64,000 nt of DNA from Micromonospora antibiotica (GTDB lineage Bacteria; Actinomycetota; Actinomycetes; Mycobacteriales; Micromonosporaceae), in the NCBI RefSeq assembly GCF_017599305.1, contig NZ_JAGFWR010000003.1, positions 310,001 through 374,000 on the forward strand. The letters are read 5' to 3'. The notes beneath the pieces were generated by a model. It ran no database searches. It was not told where the DNA came from and saw only the letters and a list, made by a program, of their open reading frames with translations. The number at the start of each line of letters is the position of its first letter. Within the stretch, counting starts at the first letter, position 1. This document shows, piece after piece, positions 33,251-42,080 of this stretch. A program made the translations under genes and the position numbers.

Positions 33251-36200
33251 CTACCTGACCGCCGGAACCCGCAGGACGCCCACCTCGCCGACGTTGCCGG
33301 CCACGTCGACCGCGCGGTAGCGGACCCCGTGCGCCAGGTCGTCCAGCGGCACCGGCCCGGTCCAGGTGGTCCACTCCCCACCGTCGAGGCGGTACTCCAC
33401 CCGGGCCACCCCGGAGTCGCCGTCGCGGCCGGTCACGACCACCGTGCGGCCCGCCAGCGTCGCCTCGGCGGTCGGCGCCACCCGGTCCACCTGCACCGAC
33501 ACCGACCACGGTGCGCTCCAGAACAGGTTGACCCCCTGCGCCCGGTACTGCACCGTGTGCCGGCCCGCCGGCAGGGCCACCGGATCCCGGTACGGGAACC
33601 AGCCTCCCCCGTCGATCTGGTACTCCACCAGCCGGATCAGCTCGCCGTGGGCCAGGGTGAGAGCGGCGTTCGCGCCGTACCAGCCGTCGGCGCCCGGGTC
33701 GGTGATCCGCAGCCGGGGCTGCCCGCCCCGGTAACGCAGCGGCTCGACGCCGCTGAGCGTGGGCACCACCGGTTCGATGGTGCCGTCGTCGGCGAAGTAC
33801 AACCGGTCGATGGTGGTCTCCCGGTGGGTGCCGTCGCCGCCCGGGATGGCGAACCGGTGGTACGCCACGTACCAGTCGTCGGTGCCGGGCACCTGGATGA
33901 TCGAGTGGTGCCCGGTGCCCAGGATGCCCTGGGCCGGGTCCTTGGTGAGGATCTCCCCCTTGCTGGTGAACGGCCCGAGCGGGCTGCTGCCGATGCCGTA
34001 ACCGACCCGGTAGTTCTCGCTGCCGGTGTCGTCGATCGACCAGGACAGGTAGTAGACGCCGTTGCGCTTGTGCATGAACAGGCCCTCGCGGAAGCCGGTG
34101 AGCCCGGTCAACCGGACCCGCCTGCCGACGTCGTAGGAGACCATGTCGTCGTTCAGCGGCACCACGTACGGGGTGCCGTTGCCCCAGTACAGGTAGCTCT
34201 TCCCGTCGTCGTCGGTGAACACCGCCGGGTCGATCTGCTGGGCGTTGCCGTAGTCGGCCTTGCTCACCAGGGGCCGGCCGAGCGGGTCGACGAACGGCCC
34301 GAGGGGCGAGTCGGCCACCGCGACGCCGATGTTCTGCTGCGCCGAGAAGTACAGGTAGTACTTCCCGTTCTTCTCGATCGCGGCCGGCGCCCAGGCGTTG
34401 GTGTCCGCCCAGCTGATGTCCGGCCCGAGGTCGAGAATGGTGTCGTGGGCGGTCCAGTCGACGAGGTTGCGGCTGGACCAGACGGTGAACGTCGAGCTGC
34501 CCCAGCCGGGGAACCCGTCGGTGGTGGCGTAGATGTAGTAGGTGTCGCCGAACCGGACGATGTTCGGGTCGGCGTTGAAGCCGGGCAGCACCGGGGTGGT
34601 CATCGGCACCGCCCGCACCGTCCAGGCCCGGCTGGCCCCGGCGGCGCTGGTGACGGTGACCGTCACCGGTCGGGTGTAGTTGCGCGGCCCGGCGGGCTTG
34701 ACCGTGGAGGTCGGCGCGACCAGGTAGCGCGGGGCGAGCCTGGTCAGGTCGGTGCCCGGCCGGACCGGCAGGGTGATGGTGCCGCTGGCGGCGTCCACGA
34801 CGGCCGGGACCCTGAGGCTGTCGAGTTCGACGGCGACCACGCTGGTGCCGTTGCTGCCCAACGCGGCCACCTCGGCGTCGGTGAGCGCCCGGTTGTAGAG
34901 CGAGAAGTCGCGGATGCGGCCCTTGAGGTAGCGGTCGCTGGCGTACTGGGAGCGGCCCAGGTAGTTGGCGGTGGTCCGACCGCCGCCGATGTCACCGGGG
35001 GCGACGGTCAGCCCGGTCTTCTCGGCCACCCGCACCCCGTCCAGGTAGATCCGCGCGGTGCCGGCCCGGTTCAGGGTGTACGTCAGCGTCTTCCACGCTC
35101 CCCGGGGGAGCGCCCGGCCACCGGTGACGGTCTGTTCGCCGGTCCAGTTGCCGAGGCTGATCGAGGTGCGGTAGTCGTTGCCGGTGGTGAACAGGTAACC
35201 GTTGCCGACGCCTGCGGAGTCGGTGTTGCCGAGCCCCCAGAGGAAGTACGGGGTGGCCTGGTCGGCGGCGATGTTCACGTCCATCGACACGGTGATCTCG
35301 TCGAGGCCGGCCATGATGTTGTCGGGCAGGTCGACGTGGCCGTTGGTGCCGCCGAGGGTGAGGCTGCCCGCGTCCCAGCGGGCATCCCCGGCCAGGGTGG
35401 CGTGGTGGCCGTTGCCGGAGTCGTCGGTGACCGTGCCGCCGCCTGTCTGGTCGAACCGGTAGTGGGCCACCACCCCGTCGGCGTTGGCGTCCACCGGTGG
35501 TGGCGCGTCGTTGAGCGCGTCGAGTTCGGCACGGGTCACCGGGATGACGGTGCCGTGGCGGGGGCTGGCCGGCAGCCGGTACGACGCCGGCACCTTCCAG
35601 TTCGGCTCGGCCAGGTCGTCGGTACCCAGCGGGATGTAGCCCCGACCGCCGTACTCGTCGACGAACAGGTAGTACCGCGAGCCGGAGGTGTCGCCGGGGT
35701 TGGCCTTGAAGACGGTGGGCCCCTCCACGGCGGAGGTGCCGGCGTCGCGGCCGATGCACGAGTCGAGCATCGTCCACGACGGTCGGCCGGGCAGGTCGAC
35801 GGCGGTCAGCGAGGTCGACTTCTCCTGGATGATGTCGGAGCAGCCGGTGCCGCCGCCGCCCTCGTCCTTGGTGAACCGGTAGTAGGTGTCGCCCTCGCGG
35901 ATCATCGTGGAGTCGATCCGCGACTCGCCCCGGTCCTGCCAGATCGTCGCCGGGCTGAACGTGACGAAGTCGCGGGTGGTGGCGGCCAGCATCCGGTTGT
36001 ACGTGTTGCCCGTGTGGTTCGGGTCGTTCTCGGCGAACAGCTTCGACGCCCAGAAGACCAGGTACTCGCCGCGCTCGGCGTCCCAGTACGCCTCCGGTGC
36101 CCAGGTGTTGCCGGCGGTGGGTGGGGACACCTCGACGTGCCGCTGCGCCGACCAGTTGACCAGGTCGGTGGACTCCCACACCTCGAGGTAGCGGCTGCCC

Positions 36201-37522
36201 CGGCGCTGGGCGGCGTCCCAGTCACCGTTGCGGCCGATGGACAGGTCGGTGGCGATCAGGAAGAACCGGTCGCCCTCCGGGCTGCGGATCAGGAACGGGT
36301 CGCGCAGGCCCAGCGTGCCGTGGGTCGACTCCAACTTGGGCTGGCCGCCGTTGAGCTCGGTCCACTGCAGGGCGTTGTTGCCCCAGCTGGCGGCGAAGTA
36401 GATCTTCTCCCCGGCGATCGAGTTGCCGGTGAAGTAGCTGAACGCGTAACCGGCGTACGGCGCGGGGGCCGGCAGCTCGCGGACGGTCAGTGTGATGGTC
36501 CGTTCGGCGGTGGCGGCGCCGACGGTGACGGTGGCGGTCACCGGGACCGTCACGTCGCCCGCTCCGGGTGCGGGTCGACGCACCACGCCGTCGGCGGCGA
36601 CCACCTCGGGTCGGGCCGAGCGCCAGGTGATGGTCGCACCGTGCCGGCCGGTGCCGGGCATGGTGAGGTTGCCCCGGACGTCGTCGGGGTGCACCAGGGA
36701 CAGCGCGGCGGCGGCCGACTCGGCCCGGGTCTGGTCGGACTCCTCGGGTCGCACGATCGCGGCGACCTCGGCGGGGGTGAGCGCCCGGTCGTAGATCCGG
36801 AAGTTCGCCACCCGTCCCTTGAGGAACCGGTCGGTGGCGTAGGTGGACCGGCCGAGGTGGTTGCTGGTGGTGACGCCGTTGCCGACGGCGCTGGGTGGCA
36901 CGGTGACGGCGGTGTTGCGGGCCACCTGCGCGCCGTCGGCGTAGAGCGTGCCGGTGGTGCCGGTCTGGGTGTAGGTGACCGACTTCCAGACCCCTCGGGT
37001 CAGGTTGCCGCCGGCACCGGTGACCTGCTCGCCGGCCCAGTTGGTGGTGGTGATGCCGGCACGGAACGCGTCGCCGCTGGCGAACAGGTAGCCGGTGCCG
37101 GCGGCGGAGGTGGCCGGGTTGCCCAGACCCCACAGGAAGTACGGGGTCTGCTGGGTCGGGTCGACGAGGACGTCGACCGCGACGGTGAGCGACGACCGGC
37201 CGGCCAGGATGTTGTTCGGCAGCTTGACGTGGTCGTCGACGCCGTCGAGCAGCAGCCCGTCCGGGCCGGTCCAGGTGCCGCCGCCGACGAGGGTGCCGTC
37301 GTTGCCGTGACCGGAGGTGTCGGTGATCGTGGTGCCGGTGCGCTGGTCGAGGTCGTAGCGCAGCAGCAGCCCGTCGGTGACGTCGGCGGCTGCCGCGTCG
37401 GCCGGGGTCGCCACGGCGGGGGTCAGCGCGGCGAGGAGGGTGAGCAGGGTGGCGGCGGCGACGGTACGGGAACGGCGGGGGGTGTGGGTGGCGTGGTGGT
37501 CCCGGGGAACTGCTGAGCGCAT
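33251..37522 (-). CDS. Giant secreted protein with two GH43 and two LamG domains
   Basis: 1423 residues. Order: signal peptide (about 18-45); LamG-like sandwich (about 47-260); Ig/bacterial-surface-type segment (about 265-350); first GH43 (about 355-670, LRDPFL base, AVEGPTVF acid); second LamG (about 680-880) very like the first (PYFLWGLGN, NYLGRSQYASDRYLKGR in both with small changes); a beta segment; second GH43 (about 975-1260, GFNADPNI base, IDPAVF, FREGLF acid); and C-terminal Ig-like OmpL47-type repeats (about 1270-1423, VEYQIDGGGW, VEYRLDGGEW). The two GH43 domains differ, so it may remove two kinds of arabinose or xylose side chain. An operator lies at 37542. Confidence 0.9.
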   Translation of the reverse strand: MRSAVPRDHHATHTPRRSRTVAAATLLTLLAALTPAVATPADAAAADVTDGLLLRYDLDQRTGTTITDTSGHGNDGTLVGGGTWTGPDGLLLDGVDDHVKLPNNILAGRSSLTVAVDVLVDPTQQTPYFLWGLGNPATSAAGTGYLFASGDAFRAGITTTNWAGEQVTGAGGNLTRGVWKSVTYTQTGTTGTLYADGAQVARNTAVTVPPSAVGNGVTTSNHLGRSTYATDRFLKGRVANFRIYDRALTPAEVAAIVRPEESDQTRAESAAAALSLVHPDDVRGNLTMPGTGRHGATITWRSARPEVVAADGVVRRPAPGAGDVTVPVTATVTVGAATAERTITLTVRELPAPAPYAGYAFSYFTGNSIAGEKIYFAASWGNNALQWTELNGGQPKLESTHGTLGLRDPFLIRSPEGDRFFLIATDLSIGRNGDWDAAQRRGSRYLEVWESTDLVNWSAQRHVEVSPPTAGNTWAPEAYWDAERGEYLVFWASKLFAENDPNHTGNTYNRMLAATTRDFVTFSPATIWQDRGESRIDSTMIREGDTYYRFTKDEGGGGTGCSDIIQEKSTSLTAVDLPGRPSWTMLDSCIGRDAGTSAVEGPTVFKANPGDTSGSRYYLFVDEYGGRGYIPLGTDDLAEPNWKVPASYRLPASPRHGTVIPVTRAELDALNDAPPPVDANADGVVAHYRFDQTGGGTVTDDSGNGHHATLAGDARWDAGSLTLGGTNGHVDLPDNIMAGLDEITVSMDVNIAADQATPYFLWGLGNTDSAGVGNGYLFTTGNDYRTSISLGNWTGEQTVTGGRALPRGAWKTLTYTLNRAGTARIYLDGVRVAEKTGLTVAPGDIGGGRTTANYLGRSQYASDRYLKGRIRDFSLYNRALTDAEVAALGSNGTSVVAVELDSLRVPAVVDAASGTITLPVRPGTDLTRLAPRYLVAPTSTVKPAGPRNYTRPVTVTVTSAAGASRAWTVRAVPMTTPVLPGFNADPNIVRFGDTYYIYATTDGFPGWGSSTFTVWSSRNLVDWTAHDTILDLGPDISWADTNAWAPAAIEKNGKYYLYFSAQQNIGVAVADSPLGPFVDPLGRPLVSKADYGNAQQIDPAVFTDDDGKSYLYWGNGTPYVVPLNDDMVSYDVGRRVRLTGLTGFREGLFMHKRNGVYYLSWSIDDTGSENYRVGYGIGSSPLGPFTSKGEILTKDPAQGILGTGHHSIIQVPGTDDWYVAYHRFAIPGGDGTHRETTIDRLYFADDGTIEPVVPTLSGVEPLRYRGGQPRLRITDPGADGWYGANAALTLAHGELIRLVEYQIDGGGWFPYRDPVALPAGRHTVQYRAQGVNLFWSAPWSVSVQVDRVAPTAEATLAGRTVVVTGRDGDSGVARVEYRLDGGEWTTWTGPVPLDDLAHGVRYRAVDVAGNVGEVGVLRVPAVR

Positions 37523-37541
37523 GGGGGATTCCTCGGTGTCA

Positions 37542-37555
37542 TGTGAGCGTTAACA
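37542..37555 (-). promoter_or_regulatory. LacI-type operator and -35 before the double-GH43 gene
   Basis: TGTGAGCGTTAACA on the plus strand (TGTTAACGCTCACA towards the gene), fitting the shared TGTKARCGWTAACR pattern. A consensus-like TTGACA lies a few bases upstream (about 37566-37571, minus strand), so a bound repressor would cover the promoter spacer or -10. Confidence 0.6.
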
Positions 37556-37684
37556 GGCTGGAATTGTCAACGCAACAAACAGACCCCGTCAAGGAACTAC
37601 ACCCCGCCGATGCGCTGCGCGTACGCCCGCTCACCGCACGGCGACCCGGCGGTCGCCTCGTAGACCGTCGGGCGACCCGGAACC

Positions 37685-37987
37685 CTATTTAATCTTGCGG
37701 GTGGACCGGGCCACGATGTCCGCGTACTCCGGGTGCCGGCCCAGCCAGTCGGCGAGGAACGGGCAGATCGGCACCACCGTCCGCCCCCGGGCGCGGGCGT
37801 CGTCCATGACCGCGCGGGCCAGCGTCGAGCCGACGCCCCGACCCTCGAACGCCGGGTCGACCTCGGTGTGCGTGTAGGCGATGATGGCACCGGTCAGCTG
37901 GTAGGTGACCAGTCCGGCCAGCGCCCCGGTCTCGTCGCGCGCCTCGAACCGCTCCCGGCCCGGCACGTCTGTCACAGTCAACTCCAC
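37685..37987 (-). CDS. Small GNAT-like N-acetyltransferase (NATD1/YjdJ type)
   Basis: 100 residues. The single-domain acetyl-CoA fold is marked by AGLVTYQLTGAIIAYTHTEVDPAFEGRGVGSTLA, with the Gly-rich acetyl-CoA loop RGVGS, and the WLGRHPEY tail typical of the YjdJ/NATD1 family. No substrate is known for most members. The GTG at 37987 gives the usual family length; other TTG or GTG starts nearby are possible. Confidence 0.82.
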   Translation of the reverse strand: MELTVTDVPGRERFEARDETGALAGLVTYQLTGAIIAYTHTEVDPAFEGRGVGSTLARAVMDDARARGRTVVPICPFLADWLGRHPEYADIVARSTRKIK

Positions 37988-38105
37988 CGGACCATCCAAA
38001 CACGCCCGGGGGCCACCCACCCGTCCGGGCGCGCAGCTCAGCGGGCACGCCCCACCCGACGGGTGGGGCGACCCGTCGACGACGGGGGCAGGGCCCACGA
38101 TGCGT

Positions 38106-38111
38106 TAGAGT
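38106..38111 (+). promoter_or_regulatory. TAGAGT -10 element of a leaderless gene
   Basis: TAGAGT ends eight bases before the ATG at 38120 and no ribosome site is present. Confidence 0.5.
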
Positions 38112-38119
38112 CCGGCCGC

Positions 38120-38677
38120 ATGGACGGCACCACGCTGCGGACGCCCCGCCTGACCCTGCGCCCGGTGGGTGACGGCGACATCGACCGCATCCTCGAATAC
38201 CGCAACCTGCCCGAGGTGACGTACTGGCTGCTGCGGACCGAGGTGGAGCCGGCGGCGTTCCGGGCGGTCTGGCAGCGCGCGGCCGACGACCCCGACGACC
38301 ACAGCCGGGCGGTCGTCCTGGACGGCCTGGTGATCGGAACGGTCTCGCTCGACGTGCTGGACGGGATGGGGCAGCCGGGCATGCCGAGCCGGACCGAGGC
38401 CCAGCTCGGCTACATCTTCGACCCGGCCCACGGCGGGCGGGGCTACGCCACCGAGGCGGTCGCCGCGATGGTGACGTACGCGTTCACCCGGTTGGGCGTC
38501 CGCCGGATCACCGCCGGGTGCTTCGCCGACAACCTCGCCTCGGTGCGGGTGCTGGAGAAGGTCGGCATGCGCCGCGAGCAGCACGGCGTCGGCGACTCGT
38601 GGCACGCCGAACGGGGCTGGGTGGACGGCTACACCTACGCCCTGTGCGCCGGGGACCGGCCCCCGACGCCCCGGTAG
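38120..38677 (+). CDS. RimJ/RimL-type GNAT acetyltransferase
   Basis: 185 residues. RLTLRPVGDGDIDRI at the N-terminus, the acetyl-CoA loop HGGRGYATEAV and the late motif NLASVRVLEKVGMRRE are typical of ribosomal-protein-type N-acetyltransferases and antibiotic-acetylating relatives. Cytoplasmic. The start is supported by the leaderless -10 at 38106. The target cannot be told. Confidence 0.88.
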   Translation: MDGTTLRTPRLTLRPVGDGDIDRILEYRNLPEVTYWLLRTEVEPAAFRAVWQRAADDPDDHSRAVVLDGLVIGTVSLDVLDGMGQPGMPSRTEAQLGYIFDPAHGGRGYATEAVAAMVTYAFTRLGVRRITAGCFADNLASVRVLEKVGMRREQHGVGDSWHAERGWVDGYTYALCAGDRPPTPR

Positions 38678-38699
38678 GCGCGTCGGGCGGCGCCCCGGG

Positions 38700-39305
38700 T
38701 CACGGGGTCTGCGGCGGCCGGGCCCGCTGCGGGTGGGGCGTCTCGTGGCGGGCCAGCATGGCGACGAACTCGCCGATCTTCCGCTCCCGGGTCTGCGCCC
38801 GTTTCACCGCGTTGAGCCGGTGCACGAGCGCGAACAGGTTGGCCCGGGTGAGCACGTCGAACATGGCCTGCGCGGCGGGGTCGGCGGCGACCGCGGCGAG
38901 CAGGTCGGCGGGCACCTCGACCTCCGACGCCGGGGCGTAGGCCGCGGCCCACCGCCCGTCCGCTTTGGCGGCCTCCACCGCGGCCCGGCCGGAGGGCTGC
39001 ATCCGGCCCTGCTCCTCCAGCCGGGCCACGTGGGCGACGTTGCGTTGCGACCAGATGCTGCGCGCCCGGCGGGGGGTGAACCTGATCCAGGAACTCTCCT
39101 GGTCCCGCTTGCGGGCCTGCCCGTCGATCCAGCCGAAGCACAGCCCCTCGTCGACCGCCTGCTGCCAGGTCAGGGTGGTGACCGTGCCGCCCTTGCGGGT
39201 CAGGGCGAGCCACACTCCGGGGGAGGTGTCGTGGTGGGCCGACAGCCAGGCGCGCAGCGCGTCCGCGTCGGGGACGACCAACTCATCCAGTTCGGCGCTG
39301 ACCAT
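38700..39305 (-). CDS. YdeI/OmpD-associated family protein
   Basis: 201 residues. The family core is clear: LRAWLSAHHDTSPGVWLALTRKG, EGLCFGWIDGQ, and the RFTPRRARSIWSQRN block. These proteins are widespread in soil bacteria; the E. coli member was linked to peptide-stress resistance, but the biochemical role is unknown. It converges on the acetyltransferase gene 22 bases away. Confidence 0.88.
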   Translation of the reverse strand: MVSAELDELVVPDADALRAWLSAHHDTSPGVWLALTRKGGTVTTLTWQQAVDEGLCFGWIDGQARKRDQESSWIRFTPRRARSIWSQRNVAHVARLEEQGRMQPSGRAAVEAAKADGRWAAAYAPASEVEVPADLLAAVAADPAAQAMFDVLTRANLFALVHRLNAVKRAQTRERKIGEFVAMLARHETPHPQRARPPQTP

Positions 39306-39398
39306 GACGGCAGGCTAGCCGCTACCGGTGACAATCCCGCCGGGGGCGGTGCCTCCCACCCGGGCCGGCCGCCGGGACGCGCGCCCGGCAGGTCCGGG

Positions 39399-40001
39399 TC
39401 ACCCGCCGGGCGCGCGGAGACCGTCGACGAGGATGGCCAGCAGGCGCGGCCCCCGGCTGTCCAGCTCGGTGTCGTCCAGTCGGGAGAGCCAGCTGATCAG
39501 GACGATGACGTCCCGGGCCTCGACGTCGGCGCGGATGCTGCCGGCCGAGCGGCCGGCGGCGAGCAGCAGTTCCACCGCTTCGCCGATCGGGCCGAGACTG
39601 TGCGCGGCGAGGTCGCGCCAGGTCGCCGCCTCGACGGCGGCGAACACGTCCCGCTTGACCCGGGCGTAGGCGGCCACCCGGTCGAACCAGGCCGCCAGCG
39701 CCGCCACCGGCGGGTGGGTGGCCAGCAGCTGCGGGGCCGCGGTGACCAGGTCGTCGACCTCGTGCCGGTACACCTCGACGAGCAGGTCCTCCCGGGTGGG
39801 GAAGTGCCGGTACAGGGTGCCCTGTCCGATGCCGCAGGCCTTCGCCACCGCGTTGAGTTTCAGCTCGCCCGGCTCGTGCACCAGGTCGCGGGCGGCGCGC
39901 AGGATGCGTTCGCGGTTGCGCCGCGCGTCGGCGCGGGACGCCGCCGCGCCCTTGACAGAAGCGGACACGTGTCCGCTAAGCTCGTCGGGGTAACCGGACA
40001 T
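39399..40001 (-). CDS. TetR-family regulator, divergent from an SDR
   Basis: 200 residues. The helix-turn-helix is NAVAKACGIGQGTLYRHFPTREDLLVEVY, followed by a variable helical ligand domain (SLGPIGEAVELLLAAG). Two copies of a GGACAYGTGTCC palindrome lie at the promoter side, one over the ATG. A GTG at 39968 inside the first palindrome, giving a 189-residue protein, is an alternative start. It most likely represses itself and the divergent SDR gene. Confidence 0.9.
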   Translation of the reverse strand: MSGYPDELSGHVSASVKGAAASRADARRNRERILRAARDLVHEPGELKLNAVAKACGIGQGTLYRHFPTREDLLVEVYRHEVDDLVTAAPQLLATHPPVAALAAWFDRVAAYARVKRDVFAAVEAATWRDLAAHSLGPIGEAVELLLAAGRSAGSIRADVEARDVIVLISWLSRLDDTELDSRGPRLLAILVDGLRAPGG

Positions 40002-40009
40002 GTGTCCAC
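39961..40009. promoter_or_regulatory. Two TetR operators in the divergent promoter
   Basis: O1, GCGGACACGTGTCCGC (39961-39976), is a perfect 16-base palindrome. O2, CCGGACATGTGTCCA (39995-40009), keeps the GGACAYGTGTCC core. Their centres are about 33 bases apart, three helix turns, allowing two dimers on the same DNA face. Confidence 0.75.
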
Positions 40010-40027
40010 TCTACCCCGAGGAGAATC

Positions 40028-40768
40028 ATGACCATCCCCGGAAAGGTCGTCGCGATCACCGGCGCCAGCAGCGGCATCGGCGCGGCGACCGCCCGCCACC
40101 TCGCCGCGCTCGGCGCGTCCGTCGTGCTCGGTGCCCGCCGCACCGACCGGCTCGACCACCTGGTCGCCGAGATCGAAGGCTCCGGCGGCAGGGCGGTCGC
40201 CACCCGGGTGGACGTCACCGCCCCGGACGACCTGCGCTCCCTGGTGGCCCTCGCTGTGGAGCGGTTCGGGCGGCTGGACGTCCTGGTGGGCAACGCCGGG
40301 ATCAGCAGGCTCGGCACCATGGCCGAGCTGGACGTCGAGGGCTGGTCGGCGATGGTCGACGTGAACGTCAAGGGCGTCCTGCACGGGATCGCCGCCGCCC
40401 TGCCCGTCTTCACCCGCCAGGGCGGCGGTCACCTCGTCACGGTCGTCTCGACCTCCGGCCTGAAGATCGTTCCCACCCAGGCGGTGTACGCCGGGACGAA
40501 GAACGCGGTGCGCACCCTGCTGGAGGGCCTGCGGCAGGAGAGCACCAGCGGAGCGCTGCGGACGACCTCGATCTCCCCCGGTTACGTCCGCACCGAGCTC
40601 GTCGACCGGGCCGTCGACGACCCCGCCGTACGCGCGGAGGCGCAGCGGACCATGGCCGAGATCGGCCTCGATCCCGACGCGGTCGCCCGCGCGATCGCCT
40701 TCGCCGTCGACCAACCCGACGACGTCGAGATCGGCGACCTCACCATCCGACCGACCCGCCAGGGCTGA
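40028..40768 (+). CDS. Classical SDR oxidoreductase
   Basis: 246 residues with TGASSGIG cofactor loop, NAGI motif, catalytic Ser in STSG and YAGTK. It resembles the YdfG/serine-dehydrogenase-like NADP SDRs of unknown substrate. The ATG follows GAGGAGA. It is controlled, by inference, by the divergent TetR through the two palindromes in its promoter. Confidence 0.9.
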   Translation: MTIPGKVVAITGASSGIGAATARHLAALGASVVLGARRTDRLDHLVAEIEGSGGRAVATRVDVTAPDDLRSLVALAVERFGRLDVLVGNAGISRLGTMAELDVEGWSAMVDVNVKGVLHGIAAALPVFTRQGGGHLVTVVSTSGLKIVPTQAVYAGTKNAVRTLLEGLRQESTSGALRTTSISPGYVRTELVDRAVDDPAVRAEAQRTMAEIGLDPDAVARAIAFAVDQPDDVEIGDLTIRPTRQG

Positions 40769-40859
40769 CCGTGGCGGCGGCCCGGCCGGTCCCACCCGGG
40801 CATCCGGCGAAGCCGGCGGCACACCCCACCTCGGCCCGCAACGGCCCCGGCCGGGCTGT

Positions 40860-41975
40860 TCAGGCCACGAGCAGGCGCAGGCCCAGCTCCGCGGTGTCGC
40901 GACGCAGCAGGTCCCCGTTGCGCTGCGCCCACCGGCCCGACGCCAGGTCCTCCCGGAGCATCCCGACGGCCCGCCGTTCGGCCTGCGGCCCGACCCGGGT
41001 CCACACCGACACCGCACGCCGCACCCGCTCGTCCAGGTACGCCTCCGGCCGTCGCCAGTACGCCTCGAACAGGCCGTCGGCGCAGTCCCACGGTACGTCC
41101 ACCGGCTCGGCGTGCCCACCGATCGCGGCGGTCAGCTCGCCCAGCGCAGGCCAGTCGACCAGCAGGCCGGCGAACTCCGGCAGGTAGTCGCGGGTCAGCC
41201 AGAACCGCTCCCGCCAGCCGGCGCCGTCGGCGTCGTAGGTGAACACCACCACCCGCCGGGCCACCCGACGCATCTCCCGCAGCCCGGCGACCGGGTCCGG
41301 CCAGTGGTGGACGGTGCTGACCGCCATCGCCGCGTCGAAGGAGCCGTCGGCGAACGGCAGGTCCCCCGCGGCGGCGGCCACGCACGGCGCGGCGTCGGCC
41401 GGACGCAGTGCCCGCATCACCGCCGACGGCTCCACCGCCGTCACCGCACGGTCGCCGGGTTCGTAGGAGCCGGTGCCGGCCCCGACGTTCAGCACCGTCC
41501 GGGCGTCGCCCAACGCCGCCCAGATGCGGGCGGCGATCCGGGGGTCGGTGCGCCGGGTCGCCGGGTAGGCGCTGCCGATGGTGTCGTACAACCGGCCGCC
41601 GAAGACCCGCAACTGCTCCTCCGGGGTGGTGGCGATCCCCAGCGCCCGCGCCTGCAACTCCCGGTCGATCGCCGCGACCAGGGCGGCGGCCCGGTCACGC
41701 TGGTCGGTCAGCAGACCGCGCAGCCGGCACAGGTGCGCGACGGGGTCGGTCGCCGGATCGTCCACCAGGTCCGCGATCTGCCGGAGCCCGAACCCGAGTC
41801 GCCGGTAGCCGAGCACCTCGCGCAGCCGCCGTACGTCGGCGGGCGAGTACGCGCGGTGTCCCGCCGCCGTCCGCGCGGACGGCGTCAGCAGGCCGATCTC
41901 GTCGTAGTGGTGCAGCGTCCGGACGGTGACCCCGGCCAGTTCCGCCACCCGTCCCACGGTCAGGTGTTCGTCCAC
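40860..41975 (-). CDS. MerR regulator fused to a SAM methyltransferase
   Basis: 371 residues. Residues 1-115 form a MerR DNA-binding domain (VGRVAELAGVTVRTLHHYDEIGLL, GHRAY, long dimer helix). Residues 125-371 form a class I methyltransferase: motif I VLNVGAGTGSYEP, acidic VTAVEPS, LPFADGSFDAAMA and a HHWPDP motif IV/V region. In the TipA-type MerR proteins the C-terminal half is a drug sensor; here it is an enzyme fold. It may bind SAM as effector or methylate a small molecule it senses. Confidence 0.88.
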   Translation of the reverse strand: MDEHLTVGRVAELAGVTVRTLHHYDEIGLLTPSARTAAGHRAYSPADVRRLREVLGYRRLGFGLRQIADLVDDPATDPVAHLCRLRGLLTDQRDRAAALVAAIDRELQARALGIATTPEEQLRVFGGRLYDTIGSAYPATRRTDPRIAARIWAALGDARTVLNVGAGTGSYEPGDRAVTAVEPSAVMRALRPADAAPCVAAAAGDLPFADGSFDAAMAVSTVHHWPDPVAGLREMRRVARRVVVFTYDADGAGWRERFWLTRDYLPEFAGLLVDWPALGELTAAIGGHAEPVDVPWDCADGLFEAYWRRPEAYLDERVRRAVSVWTRVGPQAERRAVGMLREDLASGRWAQRNGDLLRRDTAELGLRLLVA

Positions 41976-42026
41976 GGCACCGACTATCGGCCCTCACGCC
42001 GCGTGAGGAGCAAGCACCCGCAACGG

Positions 42027-42059
42027 GTACGGCCGCCGCGGTGTCCGCGGCGGCCGTAC
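42027..42059 (-). terminator. Hairpin terminator after the GH30 gene
   Basis: Perfect 15-bp stem (42027-42041 with 42045-42059) and a TGT loop, with CAAC/GTTG able to extend it. Located just 3' of the GH30 stop. Confidence 0.75.
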
Positions 42060-42080
42060 GGGGTTGCTCCGGTCGACCGG

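Noticed and set aside
33329..37516. Long plus-strand frame opposite the double-GH43 gene
   Set aside because: It is Val/Gly/Arg-rich antisense without any domain; the minus strand has signal peptide, LamG and GH43 motifs.
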